From positions 1-9,745 of the forward strand of contig JAKAVU010000093.1 of NCBI GenBank assembly GCA_021817185.1: a stretch of DNA of 9,745 bases, given 5' to 3'. Shown here piece after piece: positions 1 through 4,971 of this stretch (positions within the stretch are counted from its first letter, which is position 1; each line of letters starts with the position of its first letter). The stretch is from a bacterium. GTDB taxonomy: Bacteria; Chloroflexota; Dormibacteria; UBA8260; Bog-877. The translations under genes were made by a program, and so were the position numbers. The notes below the pieces were generated by a model. It had not been told where the DNA came from. It did not search any database and saw nothing but the letters and a program-made list of their open reading frames with translations.

Positions 1-259
1 GTAGGCGCTCGCTGGGCCCGCAGCCCCTGGGCGGCTGTGCCGAATCGGTGACAGCCGTGCGGCGAAGTGTCCCCAATGGGAACATTGCATGCCAGAAGTG
101 GCTAGACTTCGGGCTGGTCCGCTCGGTGGGACGAACTCGAGTGGGCAGGTCGGTTGGTGATCCAAAGAACGGGGAGACGGAGACTGTGGCGGTCCAAGAG
201 TGGCGGCTGGCTTCGTTGACCGGACGGAGTCGGCGTCCAGGATTACCAGGGAGTGGCGC

Positions 260-1702
260 GTGAGTTCGCGTGCCAGGGTTAGGCCTGAGATGGCCAGAAG
301 TCTGGTTCGTCTTCCTCCAGTATCGGTCCTGGTGTCCAATGCCCATGATGCAGAGGGGATTGGAACCATTCCAGGGCCGGCCGGATCCTCGGGCCGCTTG
401 GCGGTCTTTGTAGTCGTAGGCGTTGTCTCAAGCTTGGCGGCGGCGGTCGGGGCTGTGTGGGTGCGCCCCCCCTTCCAATGGCCAACATTGGCCTTACTGG
501 CGATATTCGTGCTGGTCCTAGAGTCCAGAGCGCCCGTATCGGTCCAAGTTGGAAAGTCGAAGCTCAATTTCAGCGCCAAGGCGTACGCAAGTATCGGAGG
601 CGTGTACCTGCTGGGTATGCCTGCAGCCCTGACGTCTGCGTTGGCGTCGATGCTGACAAGCATGTGGGTGAAGCGACGGGTGTCGATCAAACCCGTATTC
701 AATGCAGCCATGAGTCTCTTGGTCTACGGGGCCGCTTACGGAACGTTTGACGCACTTCGCCGTGCCGTTGGCCACGACGTCATCCTTCTCATTGTCGCTG
801 GAGCGTTGGGTGGGTGCAGCGCATGGGTTGTCAATCACATCTTGGTGGGAGCCGTTATCGCTGCCGAACAGGGGTCGGGAAAGTTTGACCTTCGTTCGTA
901 CGGCAGCAGCATCCTTTCGCTGATTCCTTACTACTTGGGATACGGGTTGACCGGCGTTGGCGTCTTGGCGGCTAGCAGCCGGTTGGGGGCTGCAGCCGCG
1001 CTAGTGACACTCGCAGCTCCCGTAGCGATCGTTCAGACAGCCACAAATAGATGGATTCGAGAACAGCACGCCAGAGTCCAAGAAGCCCGCAGCGGCTTTG
1101 ATGCGACTTTAATTAGCCTGTCCAAAGCCATTGACCTGAGGGACAAGGATACTGAGGGGCACTGTCGGCGAGTGGTGGACTACTCGCTCATGATGGGACG
1201 GAACCTCAATTTCACGGACGAGGAGTTGACACGCCTCTGTCATGGCGCTTTGCTCCATGACATTGGGAAGATCGGGGTGTCGGACACCATCCTTCACAAG
1301 CCGGGTCCTCTCACAGAAGAGGAGTGGTCGGTCATGCGGACGCATCCTCAGCTCGGGTTCATGATGGTGGCGGACGTCAAGCAACTGGAGAAGGCCAGAG
1401 AGATCATCCTGAACCATCACGAGCGCTATGACGGGAAGGGGTACCCAAATGGGATAAGCGGAGAGGCAATTCCATTGGGGGCTCGCCTCTTCACGATCGC
1501 GGACTCGTTCGACGCCATGACCTCCGATCGGCCCTACCGAAAGGGGATGACGATCGCTCAAGCACGGGAGGAGGTAAGGCGCTGCTCCGGCACTCAATTC
1601 GATCCCGTATGCGTGGCCGCCTTCGAGAAGATCACGGATGAGGAGTTGGAGGCCATAGCACAAGAAAAAGAGCACCCCACTGCTGAGATGCTCTCCTTCT
1701 GA
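260..1702 (+). CDS. Membrane-anchored HD-GYP domain protein, probable cyclic-di-GMP phosphodiesterase
   Basis: HD-GYP proteins hydrolyse the second messenger cyclic-di-GMP to pGpG or GMP. Residues here count from GTG 260 (480 aa). The N-terminal half has about seven hydrophobic segments (roughly 46-66, 74-87, 111-137, 143-164, 172-201, 216-238 and 242-259), then a short polar linker. The catalytic domain (about 280-460) has all the expected metal ligands: H301, the HD pair H333-D334 in HDIGKIG, H362, H386-H387, D415, and the GYP signature at 394-396 in HHERYDGKGYP. SDRPYRK follows. No GGDEF, PAS or receiver domain is seen, so any input probably comes through the membrane region. GTG 260 is chosen because AGGGAG (248-253) lies six bases upstream; GTG 200 and ATG 290 are in-frame alternatives, and the residues before about 45 look unconserved. 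Codon use is less G/C-rich than in the downstream operon. The enzyme class is secure; the signal sensed is unknown. Confidence 0.9.
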   Translation: MSSRARVRPEMARSLVRLPPVSVLVSNAHDAEGIGTIPGPAGSSGRLAVFVVVGVVSSLAAAVGAVWVRPPFQWPTLALLAIFVLVLESRAPVSVQVGKSKLNFSAKAYASIGGVYLLGMPAALTSALASMLTSMWVKRRVSIKPVFNAAMSLLVYGAAYGTFDALRRAVGHDVILLIVAGALGGCSAWVVNHILVGAVIAAEQGSGKFDLRSYGSSILSLIPYYLGYGLTGVGVLAASSRLGAAAALVTLAAPVAIVQTATNRWIREQHARVQEARSGFDATLISLSKAIDLRDKDTEGHCRRVVDYSLMMGRNLNFTDEELTRLCHGALLHDIGKIGVSDTILHKPGPLTEEEWSVMRTHPQLGFMMVADVKQLEKAREIILNHHERYDGKGYPNGISGEAIPLGARLFTIADSFDAMTSDRPYRKGMTIAQAREEVRRCSGTQFDPVCVAAFEKITDEELEAIAQEKEHPTAEMLSF

Positions 1703-1753
1703 CTGAACCGCTAGACCAAAGGTCCAACTGAGTTCAGATCAACCCCACTCAGT
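1703..1753 (+). terminator. Possible weak terminator: competing hairpins after the HD-GYP gene
   Basis: Directly after the stop codon, CTGAAC (1703-1708) can pair with GTTCAG (1732-1737), enclosing a small GACC-AAA-GGTC hairpin (1714-1724). A second stem, ACTGAGT (1727-1733) with ACTCAGT (1747-1753), uses some of the same bases, so the two folds exclude each other. No run of T follows either stem, so this is not a standard intrinsic terminator. It could be a degenerate terminator or a transcript-end structure; chance is also possible. Confidence 0.25.
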
Positions 1754-1849
1754 AAGGTCCCAGGTGCTCATCTGTAGTTCTCTCCTTCGACGCAGTAGCG
1801 TGTCCCAAGCCAAGTTGTCTGGCACAAGAACCCTTCGCTGATCAGAATA

Positions 1850-1872
1850 GTCACAGAAGCGTCAGATGTGAC
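1850..1872. repeat. Inverted repeat GTCACA-N11-TGTGAC
   Basis: Perfect 6-base arms lie at 1850-1855 and 1867-1872 with an 11-base spacer. The arms resemble CRP/FNR half-sites, but in the inward TCACA...TGTGA order rather than the usual TGTGA-N6-TCACA, so it is not a canonical site of that family. It sits about 150 bases before the MFS start. It may be an operator half-site pair or a chance hairpin. Confidence 0.3.
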
Positions 1873-1967
1873 AGGGCTCTGAAGTGCAAGTGACGAAGAC
1901 GTAACATGTGGGCGGCACACGGGACCCTGTCGATCAGGCGGTCACGGGCTTGGTCCGGGCTTCACGC

Positions 1968-1987
1968 TAGACTGCGCCGACGTCGGC
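1968..1987 (+). promoter_or_regulatory. Possible -10 element overlapping a 12-base palindromic operator
   Basis: TAGACT (1968-1973) fits the TAnnnT form of a -10 hexamer, but the hexamer 17 bases upstream (CGGGCT) is not a recognisable -35 element. Three bases downstream is a perfect palindrome, GCCGACGTCGGC (1976-1987). If TAGACT is the -10, transcription would start within the palindrome, a classic repressor position, and leave a leader of about 45 bases before the MFS start codon. The palindrome is certain; its role is inferred. Confidence 0.3.
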
Positions 1988-2012
1988 CTTAGGAGCTGGT
2001 CGCAAGTGCGTA

Positions 2013-2018
2013 AGGGGG
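2013..2018 (+). promoter_or_regulatory. Strong ribosome binding site that decides a TTG start
   Basis: AGGGGG at 2013-2018 lies seven bases before TTG 2026. It is the best-placed Shine-Dalgarno-like sequence in the window and supports a TTG start for the MFS gene. A nearby GTG at 2007 is in another frame, which closes at TGA 2028. Confidence 0.65.
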
Positions 2019-2025
2019 AAGCCGT

Positions 2026-3285
2026 TTGAGCTGGCGGAGCGGGTCACGGTGGGCTCCGCTGCGCGTTCCCTCGTTCAGATCTCTATGGCTCGCGGGCGCC
2101 CTGTCCTGGTACGGCGACTTTCTCACGCTGCCGGCCCTGGTGATAGTGGGGTTCCGCGCCGGTGGGGAGGCTGGGGTTGCGCTCCTGATCGCCGCCCAGA
2201 CGGCCCCCTTGCTCGTCCTGCTGCCGCTTGGCGGACAGCTCGGGGACATTGGGGACCGCAGGCGGCGCCTGGTGGGCCTGGACGTCGTGCGCGGCGCCCT
2301 AGCCGGATTGATCGTGGTGGGAGCCCACGCGGATCTCCTGGCGGTGGTGGCGATCGGCGTCGCAGCCAGTCGGTCTGCCAGTGCGCTCTACGATCCAGGC
2401 CGGCGCCGACTGGTTCCGGTGCTGCTGCCCGAACGGCTGGTGGCCGCCGGGGGAAGCCTGCTGTCGGTCACCTCGGAGTCGTCAATTCTGGTGGCGCCAG
2501 CGCTGGGCGCGGCTCTGCTCCTGGTGGTGAGCCCGTCCTGGCTGATCGTCCTGGACGGCTGCACATTCTTGGCATCGGCGGCGCTGCTGGCTCGGGTCGG
2601 ACCCCAGCCATCTGTCCTGCGCCGGAGAGCGAGGTCGGTGGCGCAGGGGTGGACGTCATTGCGCCGTGGCTTCGACCTGCTCCTGCTCGACAACACGATT
2701 GGTCTCTTCGTGATCCAGGCCGGCCTGGGCGCGCTGCTGGCCGCGGTGATCACGGTCTACTTCGTCCCACTGGTCCACCAGGGCCTGCATCTGGGGACCA
2801 ACCAGGTCGGGGTTATGTACGTGATCGTGGGGGCCGCTTCCGTGGTGGGGAGCGCCCTGGCCCTGCGCCGACCCCAGGTGCGGCGGCGGAGCCTGGTTGT
2901 GGTGGGCTATCTCCACCTGGTGGCGGCGCTGTTCGTCGGGCTGATGCTGGGGCCCGCGGGGGTGGTGGTGGCGCTGGCCGTCTTCGCCGGGTCGGGGGCC
3001 CTGCAGGAGGTCTGGGGCCTGAACCGGCTGCAGACCACCACCCCGCGAGATGGCATCGGCCAGGCGTTCGGGGCGGCCCTCTGGTTCCAGTACATGGGGC
3101 GTGCTCTGGGGGCGGTCGTCGGCGGCTGGGGGGCGACCCATCTCCCACAGGCCAGCTTCTTCGGGCTGGTGGTGGTGGCGGCGGTGGTGGTTTGCGTCCT
3201 GGTCAGCCTGTCCCGAGCGTCGCTGTGGCGCCGCCGCACCATCAATTGGCCCCCCGGGGGCCCACCATTGCCTCTGGAGCCGTAG
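2026..3285 (+). CDS. Major facilitator superfamily transporter (EntS/MFS_3-like exporter)
   Basis: This 419-residue inner-membrane protein is almost wholly hydrophobic, with about 12 membrane segments in two halves separated by a basic loop (about 190-215, RRRARSVAQGWTSLRRGF). The MFS signature between helices 2 and 3 is clear: LGDIGDRRRRLVGLDVVRG at about 72-90, the G-x-x-x-D-R-x-x-R motif. SRSASALYDPGRRRLVPVLLP (about 115-135) resembles the fourth-helix region of the EntS-like/MFS_3 branch, whose members export siderophores, macrolides or other small molecules. The substrate cannot be told from sequence. The tail after about 395 is basic, then proline- and glycine-rich. TTG 2026 is the start because of AGGGGG at 2013-2018. 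No partner gene lies beside it, and the inverted repeats upstream suggest separate regulation. The family is secure, the subfamily moderate. Confidence 0.88.
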   Translation: MSWRSGSRWAPLRVPSFRSLWLAGALSWYGDFLTLPALVIVGFRAGGEAGVALLIAAQTAPLLVLLPLGGQLGDIGDRRRRLVGLDVVRGALAGLIVVGAHADLLAVVAIGVAASRSASALYDPGRRRLVPVLLPERLVAAGGSLLSVTSESSILVAPALGAALLLVVSPSWLIVLDGCTFLASAALLARVGPQPSVLRRRARSVAQGWTSLRRGFDLLLLDNTIGLFVIQAGLGALLAAVITVYFVPLVHQGLHLGTNQVGVMYVIVGAASVVGSALALRRPQVRRRSLVVVGYLHLVAALFVGLMLGPAGVVVALAVFAGSGALQEVWGLNRLQTTTPRDGIGQAFGAALWFQYMGRALGAVVGGWGATHLPQASFFGLVVVAAVVVCVLVSLSRASLWRRRTINWPPGGPPLPLEP

Positions 3286-3337
3286 AATCTCTTCACGGAT
3301 CAACCACATAAACAACTTGACGATTCACCCTCCGTTT

Positions 3338-3364
3338 ACCGGCGGGAGCGCCGCCACCCCCGTG
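3338..3364 (+). promoter_or_regulatory. spoVS translation start region with the SD in a hairpin loop
   Basis: The only purine-rich site before GTG 3362 is GGGAG (3344-3348), 13 bases upstream and rather far. It sits in a possible hairpin with stem CGGCG (3340-3344), loop GGAG (3345-3348) and stem CGCCG (3349-3353). A Shine-Dalgarno sequence shown in a tight loop could tune initiation. A TTGACG hexamer at 3317-3322 resembles a -35 element, but no -10 lies at the right distance. Confidence 0.3.
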
Positions 3365-3622
3365 GAAGTACTTAAGGTATCTGCCACCTCCCAGCCGGTG
3401 AAGGTTGCGGGAGCGATCGCGGGCGTGGTCAGGACCGAACACAAAGTGGAAATTCAGGCGATCGGAGCGGGCGCCATCAACCAGGCCATCAAGGCCATCG
3501 CCATCTCCCGGGGCTACGTCGCGGCCAGCGGGCTGGATCTGGTCTGCGTCCCATCCTTCATCGACATCTCCATCGACGGCGAGGGGCGCACCGGCATCCG
3601 CCTCATGGTGGAGGTTCGCTGA
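3362..3622 (+). CDS. spoVS: Stage V sporulation protein S (SpoVS) family
   Basis: This 86-residue protein has exactly the length of Bacillus subtilis SpoVS and aligns with it end to end without gaps, from memory of that sequence. Shared blocks are EVLKVSA near the start, VAGAIAGV (15-22), EIQAIGAGAINQAIKAIAISRG (about 30-51) and the closing IDGEGRTGIRLMVEVR. SpoVS proteins are small and Alba-like in fold. In Bacillus, loss blocks a late sporulation stage (coat and cortex), but the family also occurs in non-sporulating bacteria, where its role is unclear, so no sporulation claim follows. GTG 3362 falls at the same position as the Bacillus initiator Met; TTG 3317 is an in-frame alternative adding 15 residues. 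The gene is 76 bases after the MFS gene and 41 before miaB. In Bacillus, spoVS is also upstream of miaB and mutSL, with other genes between. Confidence 0.93.
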   Translation: MEVLKVSATSQPVKVAGAIAGVVRTEHKVEIQAIGAGAINQAIKAIAISRGYVAASGLDLVCVPSFIDISIDGEGRTGIRLMVEVR

Positions 3623-3623
3623 C

Positions 3624-3638
3624 GGTCTCGGTCAGACC
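3624..3638 (+). terminator. Small hairpin between spoVS and miaB
   Basis: Two bases after the spoVS stop, GGTCT (3624-3628) and AGACC (3634-3638) form a perfect five-base stem with loop CGGTC. No T-tract follows (the next bases are TGGCAATCGG), so full termination is unlikely. It may be a partial attenuator, an RNA-processing site setting different levels of spoVS and miaB, or chance. Confidence 0.3.
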
Positions 3639-3663
3639 TGGCAATCGGTTCCTGCCCCTGCCG

Positions 3664-4971
3664 ATGGCGGAGGCCTCGCCGCACCGCGAGCCCTTTGTGG
3701 TGAGTGGGGAGGGGGCGCCCAGAGTGCACATCTGGCAGATCGGATGCCAGATGAACAGCGCCGATGCCGACTCCCTCAGCGAGGCTTTCGCAGAGATTGG
3801 TTTGAAGCCCGGTGCCGACCTCGACGATGCCGACCTCTCGGTCCTGGTGACCTGCGCGGTGCGTCAGCACGCTGAGGACAAGGCGATGGCCAAGCTGGGA
3901 GAGCTCAAGGCGTGGAAGCAGGCCCGACCGGGACGGGCCATAGCCCTGACCGGATGCATGGTGGGGGAGCACGGGGGCCAGTTGCTGAAGCGGTTCCGCC
4001 ACCTTGACTACGTCTTCGACATGCGTGAGCCCGACGGCTTCCTGGCCCGGGTGCGCGACCTCTATCAGGGAGCGCTGCAGGGCCCGGTGCCGCTGCCGGC
4101 ATCGGACCGGCTGTGCGCCTACCTCCCGGTCATCCTTGGTTGCAACGAGATGTGCACCTACTGCATCGTCCCCTTCGTGCGGGGCCGCGAGCTCAGCCGA
4201 CCCGCCGAGGAGATAGCGGCGGAGGCGGGCCGCCTGGTCGAGCGCGGGGTGGCGGAGATCACCTTGCTGGGGCAGAACGTCAACTCCTACCGGGACCCCA
4301 CCTCCGGATTCGGGTTGCCCGAGCTCATGCGCCGCGTCGACCGGGTGCCCGGGCTCAAGCGGATGCGCTTCCTGACCTCGCATCCGCGCAACGCCTCACC
4401 GGGGCTGTTCTCGGCGATGGCGGATCTGGAGACTGCATGCGAGCAGCTGCACCTCCCGGTGCAGTCGGGCAGCGACTCCTGCCTGCGCCGGATGAAGCGC
4501 GAATACACAGTTGCCGAATACCTGCGGATCCTGGAGCGCGCCCGCCAGCGCGTGCCGGGGGTCGCGCTCACCACCGACATCATCGTGGGCTTCTGCGGCG
4601 AGAACGACGAGGAGTTCGAAGCCACCTACCGGATGCTGGAGAGCGTGGAGTTCGACACCGTCCACATCCAGGCCTATTCCCCCCGCCCGGGCACCGCCGC
4701 CTACCGGCGGGCTGACGACGTCCCCCGCCCCGTGAAGAGCGAGCGGCTCCACCGCCTGCTGGATCTTCAGCGGGGGATCTCCCACCGTCGCAACCAGGCG
4801 CTGGTGGGTGAGGAGGTGGAGGTCCTGGTGGAGGGCATTGGCCAGGACGGCCGACCGTTCGGAAGAACACGGCAGGGGCGCTTGGTCTGGTCGGACCGGC
4901 CAGCCGCGCCGGGTGAGGTGAGGCAGCTCAAGGTGACCGCTGCCACCGCCTGGCAGCTCACTGCCGGCTGA
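3664..4971 (+). CDS. miaB: tRNA-2-methylthio-N6-dimethylallyladenosine synthase MiaB
   Basis: MiaB is a radical-SAM methylthiotransferase that turns i6A37 of tRNAs reading UNN codons into ms2i6A37. Numbered from ATG 3664 (435 aa), the N-terminal UPF0004 domain supplies three cluster ligands: C28 (GCQMN), C64 (TCAVR) and C98 (TGCM). The radical-SAM motif is C160-x3-C164-x2-C167 (CNEMCTYC). LLGQNVNSY (201-209), LHLPVQSGS (262-270) and YSPRPGTAAY (338-347) are typical of MiaB, and the last ~60 residues form a TRAM RNA-binding domain. Two usually conserved spots differ: V62 replaces Asn of NTC, and FCGEN (310-314) replaces the usual FPGET, adding C311. ATG 3664 has no visible Shine-Dalgarno; GTG 3724, 11 bases after GGAGG (3708-3712), would give a compact 415-residue form beginning just before the GCQMN motif and is a serious alternative. 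The stop shares a base with the mutS start. The related MtaB and RimO are less likely given GCQMN and LLGQNVNSY. Confidence 0.95.
   Translation: MAEASPHREPFVVSGEGAPRVHIWQIGCQMNSADADSLSEAFAEIGLKPGADLDDADLSVLVTCAVRQHAEDKAMAKLGELKAWKQARPGRAIALTGCMVGEHGGQLLKRFRHLDYVFDMREPDGFLARVRDLYQGALQGPVPLPASDRLCAYLPVILGCNEMCTYCIVPFVRGRELSRPAEEIAAEAGRLVERGVAEITLLGQNVNSYRDPTSGFGLPELMRRVDRVPGLKRMRFLTSHPRNASPGLFSAMADLETACEQLHLPVQSGSDSCLRRMKREYTVAEYLRILERARQRVPGVALTTDIIVGFCGENDEEFEATYRMLESVEFDTVHIQAYSPRPGTAAYRRADDVPRPVKSERLHRLLDLQRGISHRRNQALVGEEVEVLVEGIGQDGRPFGRTRQGRLVWSDRPAAPGEVRQLKVTAATAWQLTAG

Larger units (their letters stand above)
1703..2025. other. Intergenic region between the HD-GYP and MFS genes
   Basis: This 323-base stretch has no reading frame that resembles a gene, and no tRNA-like fold was seen. 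It contains the hairpins at 1703-1753, an 8-base palindrome CTGATCAG (1838-1845), an inverted repeat GTCACA-N11-TGTGAC (1850-1872), a short TGTG/CACA hairpin (1907-1919), a GGACC/GGTCC pair (1922-1956), a TAGACT hexamer (1968-1973) and the perfect 12-base palindrome at 1976-1987. The pile-up of inverted repeats before a transporter gene fits a regulated promoter region, but no complete -35/-10 pair with normal spacing was found. Confidence 0.5.

Noticed and set aside
3..263. Open frame from the window start to TGA 261-263, overlapping GTG 260 as GTGA, possibly the tail of an upstream gene
   Set aside because: The 86 residues match nothing I recognise, are rich in Arg, Gly and Ser like a random GC-rich frame, and have no clear start or ribosome binding site. 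The overlap with GTG 260 is suggestive but not enough.
3167..3190. GGT/GTG-rich simple repeat near the MFS 3' end
   Set aside because: It encodes the Val/Ala-rich last membrane helix (LVVVAAVVV) and is explained by amino-acid composition and GC-rich codon choice.
3248..3262. GC-rich inverted repeat GGCCCCC-C-GGGGGCC as a terminator for the MFS gene
   Set aside because: It lies inside the coding sequence before the stop, a one-base loop is not possible without opening the stem, and no T-tract follows.
3283..3288. TAGAAT as a -10 element over the MFS stop codon
   Set aside because: The matching -35 position reads GCCCAC or similar, with no TTGACA-like sequence at 16-18 bases.
2049..3311. 420-residue + strand frame parallel to the MFS gene
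   Set aside because: It is an alternative frame of the MFS gene, dominated by Gly, Arg, Pro and Ala with no domain; the MFS frame has clear membrane helices and the DRxxR motif.
3317..3322. TTGACG as a -35 element for the spoVS operon
   Set aside because: The bases 16-18 downstream are GC-rich (CGGCGG) and give no -10 hexamer; TTTACC is only 12 bases away.
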